The notes: a model not told the origin generated them from the letters alone. Positions 18,309-26,939 are shown, counted from the stretch's first letter. The stretch is 64,000 bases of DNA from Rhizobiales bacterium 62-47 (GCA_001899255.1 MKVX01000002.1:465619-529618); one strand, 5' to 3'. Numbers and translations: made by a program.

Positions 18309-19171
18309 GGGCCGTTCGCCAACCGGGGAGCGCCCTTCGGCTTCTGCTCCATCGTGATCCGGTAGCGAGTCAGCAGCACGGCCAGGCGCTGCTCCTCGAT
18401 CGCCTTTCTCTTCTCGTCCGCCCACTCGCGTTCGACCGCGGCGCGAACCTCGGCAAGGGCGGGCGCGCGCCCGGCCTGACGCTCAGTGATCCGGACCAGA
18501 TGCAGTCCGAAGTCCGACTCGACCGGCCCGGTCCATTGTCCAGTCGCGATCTTGTCGAGGGCGTCAGCGAACGAGGGGCCAAAGGTATGGCTGATCGACG
18601 CCTTGCCGGTAAGTTCGAGCTTGCGCGGGAGCAGGGTGGCGTCGCCGAGCTCGCCCAGATCGATCGACGGTTTGGCGCGCAGGACCTGAAGGACTGAGGC
18701 TGCGTCCTGATCTATTTTTTCACCATGCCGATCGGGGCTCAGCAGCACCTGCTCGAAAGCGTAGGCGGGATCGACCTCGAACTTTTCGGAATTGTCTTTC
18801 AGATAGGTTTCGAGCTCGGCGTCGGTCGGAGTCAAGGTCGCGGTCTCGGCGCTGTTCAAAAACTCCATCTTGAGACGGAGACGGCGGCGAATGATCACGT
18901 CGTCCTTATCGAGACCAAGCGCGAGCGCCTCGCGGACGAAAATCTCCTCCTTCACGTAGTCGTCGATCAGATTCTTCAGCTCGACGGATGTCGGCGGCCG
19001 CTGCCAAATCGCGCCGAATTGCGCGGCAATCCGATCAACCCGGGACTCCGTGATGACGATCTCGTCCGACTTGCCCGCCTCAAAGCGATTGGAGACGCCG
19101 TAAGCGACAAAGACGGCGACGGCCAGCGCCAAAAAATGCAGCAATGGCTCTTTGAGGATGCGTTTCATCAT
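18305..19171 (-). CDS. membrane-anchored parvulin peptidyl-prolyl isomerase
   Basis: A 288-residue PpiC/SurA-like foldase. A single N-terminal membrane anchor (FLALAVAVFVAYGV) follows a short basic cytoplasmic tail. A SurA-type N domain with RPPTSVELKNLIDDYVKEE comes next, and a degenerate rotamase domain about residues 130-250 includes FGLHLVRITERQ, the usual end of a parvulin fold. It would help the folding of exported proteins, perhaps the DUF3604 protein encoded 15 bp upstream in the same operon and the HupE-like protein encoded downstream. Confidence 0.82.
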   Translation of the reverse strand: MMKRILKEPLLHFLALAVAVFVAYGVSNRFEAGKSDEIVITESRVDRIAAQFGAIWQRPPTSVELKNLIDDYVKEEIFVREALALGLDKDDVIIRRRLRLKMEFLNSAETATLTPTDAELETYLKDNSEKFEVDPAYAFEQVLLSPDRHGEKIDQDAASVLQVLRAKPSIDLGELGDATLLPRKLELTGKASISHTFGPSFADALDKIATGQWTGPVESDFGLHLVRITERQAGRAPALAEVRAAVEREWADEKRKAIEEQRLAVLLTRYRITMEQKPKGAPRLANGP

Positions 19172-19186
19172 GGATGCGGCCGCCGT

Positions 19187-21217
19187 TTACGAGGGCGTGT
19201 ACCAGACGGGCGAAGTCCAGGCGCGCTCCTGATGCTTCATCGGAACCTCCGGCGGCATCTTGATCCCGAAGCGGAACGCATCATAGGCGGTCCAGCGTGG
19301 CGTCGGGATCTCGATGACGCGCGCATAGTAGAACGCCCGCACGGTTCGATCGAAGTCCGGGTCCTTCCAGGTCCCGACGAGTTCGGAAGCGCCGATGGTG
19401 TTGGTCCAGGTGGCATGCGCCACGTCCACCGTGTCGCCGACCGGTGGCAGCTTGCCGTCCTTTCCAGGCTTGCGGCGCTGCGCATCGCTCCACACCACGT
19501 TGTAGATCTTTTCCTGCGGCTTGCCGGCCTTGTCGAGCCAGCCCTTGACGATCTGGATGCGGTCGAGGTTGCCACCTTGTGCGTCCTTCATCGCCGCGAT
19601 CAGGAAGGAGGGAGCCTTGCCCGCCGCCAATGGCTTCGGGAGGTCCGCGCCCATCGGCACGCCCTTGGCGTAACCGGTCTCGGCGACGTAGCGCGAGCGC
19701 GCGTCGTCGGCGGTAAAGTCCCATCCGGCGAACAAGCGAACCGTCATGCGGGTGCCCGAAGTTGCGTAGACCTCCTTGCGCTTCATCGCGTCCCACAGCG
19801 CTTCGCGGGTGTTCTCGGTGGCCCAAACCGCCGCATAGCCGGCCGCCGTATAGTGCCAGTTGTAGCGGGTCTTGCCGAAACCCTGTTTGGCGACTCGCTC
19901 CCAGCGAGTCGGGCTCGGTTCCTGGTCGACGTGCTTGCCGTAGAAATTATCCTCCTCGATCGAGGTGAGCGAGTTGTGCACATCGGTGCCGCCGATGAAG
20001 CCGAACTTGAACGGATTGATGCCGAGTTTGCTCTCCTGCATCAGGCCCTGCAGCAATCCCCAGCGGAGGTAGTTGGTCGGCATCATCTCGCGGGACAGCG
20101 GCTTGTCCTCGAGCGTCAGATTGCCGTATTCCCAGCCGGCAATGCCGAAATCCGAGAACTCGTCGTTCGGGGACAGCGCGGGATGTGTCTCGCTCGAGCC
20201 CTTGGTCTGCATCATTTCCTGCAGCACTTCCCAGCGGGCGCGGCGCTCGGCATAGTCCTTCGAGAGCGGCTTGCCGGCAAAATCCACCAGTTCGAACATG
20301 CGGCCGTTGGACAGGTTCGCGTTATGCGGGATGGCGAGCAGGTTGCCGCCGGTCTTCTGCTCGTATTTCTCCATCCAGTCCCAGAGTTTCTCCGGATCCT
20401 CGCTCTGCCAGGACGAGAACGGCAAGATCTGATCGGCCTTGTCCTTATTGTCGCGGAACAGCACGTTGCGATGCAGATTGTTGCCGCCGGGAACGGAGGT
20501 CCATTCGAAGCCGATCATCGCGGTGAAGCGCCCGGGATCATTGAACTTCTCGGCGGTCGCCGTGTACTCCTGCCAGACCGACTTCATGATCGGAACGACG
20601 ACCTTCGGATTCTTGACGGGAGCCGGCAGCTTGCCCTGGGCCTGAGCTGACACAAGTTCGCGCATCGTCGCCGCCGCCTCCAGTCCTCCGGCCTTCATCG
20701 CCTTGCCCCACCGATCGAGCGTCGGATCGGCAGCAAATGCAGGATTCCCCTCGTAGACCTGCAGCATGACGCCCAGGCCTTCGGCGTGGTCCGAGATGAC
20801 CAGGAAGTCCAGCGGTCGCGACAGCTTGGCCGGAACGCCGCTCGACGAGACGACCTCCTCGCCGCGCGCGAAGCGATAGGATTGCTCCGGCGTCAGCCGG
20901 TTGCCGGCCATGAACGCGTCGCCGGAATTGGCGGTGTGATGATGCGTGTCGCCGAAGAACACGCGCGTGGGATATTTGCGGCCGGCATAGGGCGAGTAGC
21001 GTTTCTTTGCTTCAGCGCCTGCCGGCGTCTCCGGCTTGGTTTCGCGAGCAACGCCGTCGTCCGGATCGAACGCGCCCTTGACCGAGACATCATCGGCGGC
21101 GGCCCCAGGCGCTGCCGATTGTGCGCTGGCATTTCCGGGCACCGCAACGGCGAGCGCCAGTCCGGCAACCGCAATGGCGATTGAGGCAGGAATAATTGTC
21201 CGCTTTTGCTTCATCAT
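19187..21217 (-). CDS. DUF3604 (PHP-like) secreted protein, copy 2
   Basis: A 676-residue exported DUF3604 protein, paralogue of the one at 14487. The signal peptide starts MMKQKRTIIPASIAIAVAGL and should be cut after ASA. The metal-binding order is GDTHHHTANS, ISDHAEGLG, IPHNANLS and GGTDVHNSL, the same as in copy 1. Family members occur next to PpiC and HupE-like genes, as here. ATG 21217 was chosen because AGGGA stands 4-8 nt upstream and the signal peptide begins there; the frame runs on to 21421. It is first in a three-gene operon and divergent from a Crp-type gene. The reaction catalysed is not known. Confidence 0.88.
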   Translation of the reverse strand: MMKQKRTIIPASIAIAVAGLALAVAVPGNASAQSAAPGAAADDVSVKGAFDPDDGVARETKPETPAGAEAKKRYSPYAGRKYPTRVFFGDTHHHTANSGDAFMAGNRLTPEQSYRFARGEEVVSSSGVPAKLSRPLDFLVISDHAEGLGVMLQVYEGNPAFAADPTLDRWGKAMKAGGLEAAATMRELVSAQAQGKLPAPVKNPKVVVPIMKSVWQEYTATAEKFNDPGRFTAMIGFEWTSVPGGNNLHRNVLFRDNKDKADQILPFSSWQSEDPEKLWDWMEKYEQKTGGNLLAIPHNANLSNGRMFELVDFAGKPLSKDYAERRARWEVLQEMMQTKGSSETHPALSPNDEFSDFGIAGWEYGNLTLEDKPLSREMMPTNYLRWGLLQGLMQESKLGINPFKFGFIGGTDVHNSLTSIEEDNFYGKHVDQEPSPTRWERVAKQGFGKTRYNWHYTAAGYAAVWATENTREALWDAMKRKEVYATSGTRMTVRLFAGWDFTADDARSRYVAETGYAKGVPMGADLPKPLAAGKAPSFLIAAMKDAQGGNLDRIQIVKGWLDKAGKPQEKIYNVVWSDAQRRKPGKDGKLPPVGDTVDVAHATWTNTIGASELVGTWKDPDFDRTVRAFYYARVIEIPTPRWTAYDAFRFGIKMPPEVPMKHQERAWTSPVWYTPS

Positions 21218-21355
21218 GATCCCTGACCTCTTCGCTGCTTGTTCGTTTGGAATGAGCGCGGGTTCTGCCGACGGGTCTTGGCGCAGGGCGAGTTCGCGTG
21301 CCGCCGAAACGGAATGCGACAGATAGCAGCGCACTACAAAACTACCTGTGCGATC

Positions 21356-21369
21356 TTGATCCTGATCAA
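21356..21369. promoter_or_regulatory. consensus FNR/FixK-type box
   Basis: TTGATCCTGATCAA is an exact match to the FNR/FixK palindrome TTGAT-N4-ATCAA. It lies between the DUF3604 operon (minus) and the Crp-type gene (plus), centred about 145 bp upstream of the former ATG and about 80 bp upstream of the latter. It predicts oxygen-linked control of one or both units by FixK/FnrN/AadR-type proteins of the host. Confidence 0.6.
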
Positions 21370-21407
21370 GCCGTGTATTCGGCTCCCTGCCTAGCAATAA
21401 AGCCTCA

Positions 21408-21421
21408 TTGAGATTGATCAC
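21408..21421. promoter_or_regulatory. imperfect second FNR-like box
   Basis: TTGAG-ATTG-ATCAC differs from the consensus at one position in each half. It stands 22 bp before the Crp-type start codon, where binding would block translation initiation or transcription start. It could be an autoregulatory operator, but it may be chance. Confidence 0.3.
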
Positions 21422-21442
21422 CGGCGACCCATTGGAGCCAGA

Positions 21443-22138
21443 ATGATCAGCAAGGAAACAGCCTCTGAGATCGTGAGCGGCAAGGGTTGGCTCCGCAATA
21501 CGCCGTCGTCATTTCGTAGCGCTGTACTGAAGCGCTGCCTGCTGGAGCACTTCGGCGCGGGCACGCCGATCTATGCGATCGACGATGAGCCCGGCGGGCT
21601 TTATGGGCTTGTCGAAGGAGGACTCGGCATCTCGATCGCGCCCCGGGAACTGGGACCCTATACCGCGCATTTCGCGATGCCTGGCACCTGGTTCGGGGAA
21701 GGCTCGGCCTTTACGCGCCAACCCCGAAAGGTTGGCCTGACCGCGGCCAGGCCAACCACAATGCTGCATCTGCCGCTGCGCGGCGTCGACGAGATTGTCG
21801 GCGGCGACCCAGCTGCCTGGCGGTTATTCGGCCTCCTGGCGCTCGATCATCTCGATCTGGCCATGGGGGGCTCGGACGACCTGATGATACGCAATCATGT
21901 CAAGCGTTTCGTGGCTGTGCTGCTGCGCCTCGGGGACTGCCGCGTCGCAACTCCGGCAAACGACCAGCCGATCGAGGTGGACCTCAATCATGAAGACATC
22001 GCCTATATGGCCAATGTCGCCCGAACCACGGCCGGTGCCATCCTGCGCCGGCTCGAGGCCGATGGGCTCGTGACACTGTCGTACCGCTGCGTCGGCATCC
22101 TTGCGCCAGACACGCTACGCAAGATGCTGCTCGATTGA
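21443..22138 (+). CDS. Crp/Fnr-family transcriptional regulator
   Basis: A 231-residue regulator with an N-terminal cyclic-nucleotide-type beta roll (GGLYGLVEGGLGISIAP, PGTWFGEGSAF) and a C-terminal winged helix (DIAYMANVARTTAGAILRRLEADGLV). There is no Cys cluster at the N-terminus, so it does not carry an FNR iron-sulfur sensor, and the PGTWFGEGSAF loop lacks the Arg-Ser pair that holds cAMP in CRP. The recognition helix lacks the E-SR residues of FNR, so it probably does not bind the consensus box beside it. It is divergent from the DUF3604 operon and most likely controls it; the signal is unknown. Confidence 0.85.
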   Translation: MISKETASEIVSGKGWLRNTPSSFRSAVLKRCLLEHFGAGTPIYAIDDEPGGLYGLVEGGLGISIAPRELGPYTAHFAMPGTWFGEGSAFTRQPRKVGLTAARPTTMLHLPLRGVDEIVGGDPAAWRLFGLLALDHLDLAMGGSDDLMIRNHVKRFVAVLLRLGDCRVATPANDQPIEVDLNHEDIAYMANVARTTAGAILRRLEADGLVTLSYRCVGILAPDTLRKMLLD

Positions 22139-22176
22139 GCATGGCTCGATCGGATCGACCCTAGCAACGTCCGTTC

Positions 22177-22242
22177 GGGGTCACTTCCGGACTCGCCGCG
22201 GCGACAGCGGCGGAGTCCGCTTTACCACGGACAGCTGACCCC
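22177..22242. repeat. nested inverted repeat behind the Crp-type gene
   Basis: Outer arms GGGGTCA (22177-22183) and TGACCCC (22236-22242) enclose inner arms CGGACTCGCCG and CGGCGGAGTCCG with one inserted base. This forms a long hairpin 40 bp after the Crp-type stop codon. It could end transcription without a clear T run, or be a degraded member of a dispersed intergenic repeat. Confidence 0.45.
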
Positions 22243-22280
22243 GGCTGGTCTCGAACGCGCTGGGATATAGCCGCAAGACG

Positions 22281-22410
22281 ATGCCCAGAGCCGCATGCGG
22301 CCAATTACCAGGCCGGACTTGGGTCAAGGACGGCCGATTCCCGAAGCCGGTCAAGCTCGGCGTCAAGACCACCGCATGGCGGGTCGAGGGTGTCCTCTTA
22401 GAATTGATCT
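22281..22410 (+). pseudogene. AlpA-like regulator fragment
   Basis: The frame encodes WVKDGRFPKPVKLGVKTTAWR followed by VEGVLLELI, which matches the middle and end of AlpA/phage excisionase-type HTH proteins (RFPKPVKLG...AWR.SEV). The start of the HTH is missing. AlpA-type genes belong to prophages and integrative elements, so this is a marker of a decayed element at the left border of the restriction island. Confidence 0.55.
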
Positions 22411-22803
22411 TCACATCGGAGAGGCGGCCGGTGGCAAGAGAGGATTTGCGCTGCCGTCCCCGGCCCGTCCCTAGCCCATTTTACGCGAAAGCGGCTTCTG
22501 CTAGGTGCTGGTGCGCCACTCAGGGTAAAACTACGAACTCATATGTAATTGAAGTTATTATATAATTTCCAATGGTGGAACCTGATAATCAGAGCAATCG
22601 GCAAGCGTCAGGCACCATGACTTCGCAGAAAGCCGACGGTACCCAGCTGGCCGCTGTGGAAATGGCCGAGATAGCCAGCGCTTGTGCGGCCGCACGTTGT
22701 CGTAATGACTTTATGCCGTCTAGTGATGACGCCGAGAGTCCGTTCGGCAATTGGTAACACCTGTGGCACTATGCTCTCCGTGTAGCTTTGAGTTGTGTGC
22801 CTA
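22411..22803. other. island border without a confident gene
   Basis: AT content rises from about 22.5 kb. A 61-codon open frame at 22572-22757 has no clear ribosome site and no recognisable product, so I do not call it. The region must hold the promoter of the restriction operon, but no convincing -35/-10 pair was found by eye. Confidence 0.4.
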
Positions 22804-23145
22804 ATGCCGTTGACCCGAACCTTTAAGAGTACCGTTAAGGCCCGGGCCACGCAGGACGCTACATTCCGTGCTGCTTTACTCTCCGAAGGCGTTGAAACCC
22901 TCCTGTCCGGCGACATCCAAAACGCCAAAAGCGCGCTGCGGTCTTATATCAATGCAACTATCGGCTTTGAATCTTTGGCGCGAACAACAGGGACGCCGCC
23001 CAAAAGTCTGATGCGGATGTTCGGCCCGCGCGGCAATCCGAGCGCACGCAACCTCTCCGCTGTTCTCAAGCACCTGCAACAGAACGCCGGTTTCGACCTT
23101 CAGGTCACGCCCGTCAGGCGCAACGCGAAGGGCGGGAGAAAATGA
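22804..23145 (+). CDS. HI1420-type HTH regulator (antitoxin-like)
   Basis: A 113-residue DNA-binding protein. Residues 40-105 carry the helix-turn-helix of the HI1420/HigA-like antitoxin family: GDIQNAKSALRSYINATIGF, LARTTGTPPKSLMRMFGPRGNPSA and NLSAVLKHL. Such proteins normally pair with a RelE/HigB-type toxin encoded just upstream, but none is present. Because it is first in the restriction operon and overlaps the next reading frame (ATGA), a role like a controller protein is more likely. I chose ATG 22804; a GTG at 22795 is the alternative. Confidence 0.75.
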   Translation: MPLTRTFKSTVKARATQDATFRAALLSEGVETLLSGDIQNAKSALRSYINATIGFESLARTTGTPPKSLMRMFGPRGNPSARNLSAVLKHLQQNAGFDLQVTPVRRNAKGGRK

Positions 23146-23222
23146 AGGTCATTTTGTTCTTGTTGTGTTCTTTTGTCGGGGCTACGCTCGTCCTTTATGA
23201 TTTCGAAAGCGCAACATCGTGA
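23142..23222 (+). CDS. 26-residue hydrophobic peptide
   Basis: A tiny ORF coding MKVILFLLCSFVGATLVLYD and six more residues, one hydrophobic helix long enough to span or sit on the membrane. Its ATG overlaps the HTH gene stop as ATGA, and its TGA overlaps the GTG start of the methyltransferase gene as GTGA. The two 4-bp overlaps argue for translation coupled to both neighbours. It could be a leader that only couples translation, or a membrane peptide of the system. No homologue is known to me. Confidence 0.5.
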   Translation: MKVILFLLCSFVGATLVLYDFESATS

Positions 23223-26200
23223 CCGTCGGGCTCTCTACCCAATGGATGGAGACACTTTCTCTGTCCCGCCGCCAGGCGCCCGAATTATACATGGCCGGTA
23301 CCCCTGTTGAGGGACCGCACGCTCAGGCTATTGCCTTCGCGCTGAAGGAACTGGGGCTCGCTGCAGTTTTTTGTATCGAGGGTGTACCGACGATCGGTTT
23401 TCTCAACGACCCGGATGCTTCCGCCGACCGTGTCGATACTGTTCACCGCATCCTATGGAACCAGGGGCTGATGAGTCTGCTGCTGGTGATCCGGCAGGAT
23501 GACCTAATGGCCTATTCGCTCGTGAAGCGGCCATTTCACCGTGAGCAGGGGGCTAGCGCAGCGGATCCCCGTCTCATTACCACGCTATCGCTCGTGAACG
23601 ATGCGGTTCGCCTGCGAGAGCTTGTTGATTCAGCTCAATCGGGTCGGTTTTGGTTTGAGAACGACCCCTATTTCGATCCGGATCAGCGCGTCGATAGTGT
23701 TTTGCTGTCAAATCTCCTTCAGTCCTTTCGCGAACTGAAGGAAGAACTCGGGAGCGATGCTGCGCAGGCGCTCCTCATGCAGACGATGTTCATCGCTTAC
23801 CTCGAAGATCGCAAGATCATCAAATCCGAGGTCTTTAAGGAGGCGTCAGACGGCGCTCATGCCAGTTTTTCTGACATGCTCGAAGCGAGAACAACCGCCT
23901 CATTCGAGACTTTGTTCGACTGGCTGAAGGCCGCATTCAATGGAAACGTATTCAACGCCCCCTGTGCGTTTGACGTTGAGGGGGGCCGGCCGCCCAAGCT
24001 AAAGGCTAAGCAGCTTAAGGTGCTTGCGCGATTCCGACATGGACGCGAGGAAATGACCTCCGGCCAGATGCACTTTTTCGGGTACGATTTTGAATATATG
24101 TCGATCGGCTTGATCAGCGCGGTCTACGATCGCTTTCTCAAGGAGGAAGTAGAGCGAGCTAATTCAGACGGCGCGTTTTACACGCCAATGTTTCTGGCCG
24201 ATGTCGTCGTCAACCAATTATGGGATGACCTCAACGATGAGCAACGCTCTTCGGGTGTTTTTTGCGATCCGGCATGTGGCTCAGGCATTTTTCTGGTGCG
24301 CCTGTTTCAGCGGCTTGTTGCCTATCACTGTCAGCAGAAGAAGAAGCGGCATGCCACATGGAACGAACTGAAGACGATTGCGCGTCGTCTTCGCGGTGCC
24401 GATATTAACCCGGCCGCAGTAAGAGTGGCCGCGTTCTCTCTCTATATAACACTGCTCGAGCAGTCCAATCCGCCTGATCTGCCGGCGCTGATAGACGCCG
24501 GCAAGTTGCTGCCGTCCCTTTACGGCGACACGCTTCGCCCGGCGCAGGATTTTTTCACGAGCGATGATGGCGGCCACTACGATGCCGTTATCGGGAATCC
24601 GCCGTGGAAAGGACGCGGCGGGTCGGTCACCACAGCCCAACAGTGGACCAAATCGCAAAATCTTCCTGACCCTGCCAAGGATATCGCGTGGGGATTTGTC
24701 TGGAAGTCGCTACGCGTGCTTAAACCCAAGGGGATCGTTGCTCTCTTGCTTCCGGCAATGGGAATTCTGCACAACAACGACAGTGAAACAGCACGAAAAC
24801 TTCTTCTTCTGAAGGCCAGGATTAGGCGCGTCATCAACCTCTCAGACCTGTGCTTTCAGCTTTTCGACGGCGCTCAAAGGCCGACTGCGTTTATTCTGTA
24901 TGAAAATATTCGAACTGAGGGTGAGCCTTACCGTTTCGAGTATTGGGTGCCGAAAGCAGACCTGAACTTACGCCTCAAGCGCATGATGACATTGTCGCGT
25001 GGTGATCGCATTCAGCTGCGTTCAGACGTAGTCAACGCAGATCCAAGCGTATTTAAGCGGCGTCTCTGGTCGAGACCCCCTGACGAGAAACTCTTGCAGT
25101 TCCTACGCACGATTCCAGCGCTGAACGATTTTATAGGCGAGTATAAGACGCTTCGAAAGGCTGAATTCAACCGAGATAAGACCTGGGCTATCGGCCAAGG
25201 CTTCCAACCTGCACAACCTGACAAGCTAGGAACCGAAGGCTACCGAACGACCACTTCGGAGATCGTTACCCGTTATCCCTATCTCAGTGCTGATGCATTT
25301 TGCCCTGTGGCTCTGCCCAAGATCAAAACTAAGCCATGGAAAACAAAAACTGTGCGGCGAGCAGGCTTTCCGCACGGGTTCAAGGGCCCTCACATTCTAA
25401 TTCCTCAGGGCGTTGAGCGCGCAATGCCTCGTCTTCGCGCAAGTTATACGGACCAAAGTCTGGTATTTGAAGACTCTCTTCAAGCGATTGCTTTCCCGCC
25501 GGCAAAACACCGCACCGCAAAATTGCTGACGGCAGTGCTCAACAGCAGTCTGTCGGCGTGGTTTTATTTTCATGATACAGCAAACTTTGGCGCCGACCGC
25601 GCCAAAGTTCACCAGAACGATCTTTTGAAATTGCCGTTTTCGCTTCCGAAAGATATGCCGGACCCGGATCGAGCTGCGGCAGCAGCCGCTAAGATCGTGC
25701 GTCTCATTGATCGCGAGATCAAACATTCAAACGATTTGCTGCGAGATTCAACCGGCGTATTAAACGAGATCGATCATCTCGTTTTCGAGTATTATGGGTT
25801 GGACCAGAGCGATATCGCTCTTGTCGAGGATACGTTCAATTATATTCTCCCAGCCATGCAGCCCCGTCGAAGCGCGGGAATGCAACGGATCTGGGAAAAC
25901 AGCCGGATCGAACACCGGCATGCCTATGCGACGATGCTCTGCGATTCGCTGAAGCCGTGGTTCCGCAAGCCCATCATTGCATCGCTTGCGGCAAAATCGG
26001 CAGACGTCGCAATTCTTCGCCTCAGCATCGCCGACAACAAAAGAGCTTCTGACTATTCCGAGACCAAATCAGATGAGTTGGTGCCCTTTCTCAATCAAAT
26101 TAGCCAGAGCCTACCCAGGCGCTTGCCCGGAAATGTGCAGGTTGTGCCGGATCTGAGGTTTGTAATTGGGAGTGAGATGTATCTCATCAAACCGCTTCAA

Positions 26201-26314
26201 TTGAGACAATGGCTGAGATCTGCAGCGTTGGCTGATGCCGAGCAGATTGCCGCAGAGTTCAGCGCGATTGTCGCTCAACGCGATAACAAGAGTGTTACCG
26301 ATGTTAGCCGGTGA
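23219..26314 (+). CDS. large N6-adenine DNA methyltransferase of a restriction system
   Basis: A 1031-residue cytoplasmic gamma-class methyltransferase. The sequence has motif X GAFYTP (318-323), motif I DPACGSG (350-356), the region of motif II GADINPAA, and motif IV NPPW (460-463). Residues 1-315 are a helical N-domain with no nuclease motif that I can see; after residue 550 a long target-recognition region follows. It would methylate adenine in a specific sequence and resembles type IIG or PglX-like proteins in size. The GTG start at 23219 is set by overlap with the 26-residue ORF. The next gene, a nuclease, overlaps its end by 14 bp. Confidence 0.85.
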   Translation: MTVGLSTQWMETLSLSRRQAPELYMAGTPVEGPHAQAIAFALKELGLAAVFCIEGVPTIGFLNDPDASADRVDTVHRILWNQGLMSLLLVIRQDDLMAYSLVKRPFHREQGASAADPRLITTLSLVNDAVRLRELVDSAQSGRFWFENDPYFDPDQRVDSVLLSNLLQSFRELKEELGSDAAQALLMQTMFIAYLEDRKIIKSEVFKEASDGAHASFSDMLEARTTASFETLFDWLKAAFNGNVFNAPCAFDVEGGRPPKLKAKQLKVLARFRHGREEMTSGQMHFFGYDFEYMSIGLISAVYDRFLKEEVERANSDGAFYTPMFLADVVVNQLWDDLNDEQRSSGVFCDPACGSGIFLVRLFQRLVAYHCQQKKKRHATWNELKTIARRLRGADINPAAVRVAAFSLYITLLEQSNPPDLPALIDAGKLLPSLYGDTLRPAQDFFTSDDGGHYDAVIGNPPWKGRGGSVTTAQQWTKSQNLPDPAKDIAWGFVWKSLRVLKPKGIVALLLPAMGILHNNDSETARKLLLLKARIRRVINLSDLCFQLFDGAQRPTAFILYENIRTEGEPYRFEYWVPKADLNLRLKRMMTLSRGDRIQLRSDVVNADPSVFKRRLWSRPPDEKLLQFLRTIPALNDFIGEYKTLRKAEFNRDKTWAIGQGFQPAQPDKLGTEGYRTTTSEIVTRYPYLSADAFCPVALPKIKTKPWKTKTVRRAGFPHGFKGPHILIPQGVERAMPRLRASYTDQSLVFEDSLQAIAFPPAKHRTAKLLTAVLNSSLSAWFYFHDTANFGADRAKVHQNDLLKLPFSLPKDMPDPDRAAAAAAKIVRLIDREIKHSNDLLRDSTGVLNEIDHLVFEYYGLDQSDIALVEDTFNYILPAMQPRRSAGMQRIWENSRIEHRHAYATMLCDSLKPWFRKPIIASLAAKSADVAILRLSIADNKRASDYSETKSDELVPFLNQISQSLPRRLPGNVQVVPDLRFVIGSEMYLIKPLQLRQWLRSAALADAEQIAAEFSAIVAQRDNKSVTDVSR

Positions 26315-26939
26315 ACCGTCGAATTGGTTGGCGCACTTTACAACGTTGGAAGAACGGGTCGCCGAAGCTGTTGAAGAGGTGTGGCCGATCTGCATCGAGC
26401 CATTGACCGCCAAGAAGGGCTCAATGACCCATGAAGATCATATCACTAACCATCTGGTGGCTGCGCTCATCAAAGCAAAGCGGCTGCCCGGGAGACTGAT
26501 CCCGCAATACAGTTTGCTCACGGAGCTAGCAAATCAGGATGTGACTCTTTCCAGCAATATCGATTTCGTACTCACAATTGGCGATGACGAGGATGTCTAT
26601 TTGGCGTGCGAATGCAAACGGCTCAACGTGCCATACAAATCGGGGGTGCGGGGTCTCGTTGGTGAATATATCGATGAGGGCCTCATGCGGTTTGTCAGAG
26701 GCCAGTATTCAAAGGGCCTCCCTCTCGCAATGATGCTCGGCTACGTCATGAACGCTAAAGTAGATAGAGCGCGTAACGGCCTGCGGCGGGCAATGACAGT
26801 CCGTACCAAGGCAATTAATTTGAAACATATCGCCGATTGTCCCGTGTTGGCCGGGCGGTCTATCCGATTTACATCGACCCATCAGTGCAACGCAGGGCAT
26901 GATATCGACGTCGCCCACACATTGCTGGGGTGGCCATAA
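26301..26939 (+). CDS. PD-(D/E)XK-type nuclease
   Basis: A 212-residue protein with a PD-(D/E)XK active site: SSNIDFVLTIG gives Asp88 and DVYLACECKRL gives Glu104 and Lys106. A helix with Glu residues (LEERVAEAVEEVW) comes before and fits the fold. It should cut DNA as the endonuclease partner of the methyltransferase before it. ATG 26301 lies inside the end of the methyltransferase gene (14-bp overlap), and its own end overlaps the following gene by 10 bp if that gene starts at 26930. The catalytic assignment is by motif only; I know no named family for the full length. Confidence 0.6.
   Translation: MLAGEPSNWLAHFTTLEERVAEAVEEVWPICIEPLTAKKGSMTHEDHITNHLVAALIKAKRLPGRLIPQYSLLTELANQDVTLSSNIDFVLTIGDDEDVYLACECKRLNVPYKSGVRGLVGEYIDEGLMRFVRGQYSKGLPLAMMLGYVMNAKVDRARNGLRRAMTVRTKAINLKHIADCPVLAGRSIRFTSTHQCNAGHDIDVAHTLLGWP

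Noticed and set aside
18725..20650. 641-codon plus-strand open frame
   Set aside because: It is antisense to DUF3604 copy 2 and its parvulin neighbour, is full of Arg/His/Gly without domain sense, and both minus-strand genes are clear.
22572..22757. 61-codon frame before the HTH gene as a possible HigB-like toxin
   Set aside because: No RelE/HigB residues, no ribosome site and poor protein character.
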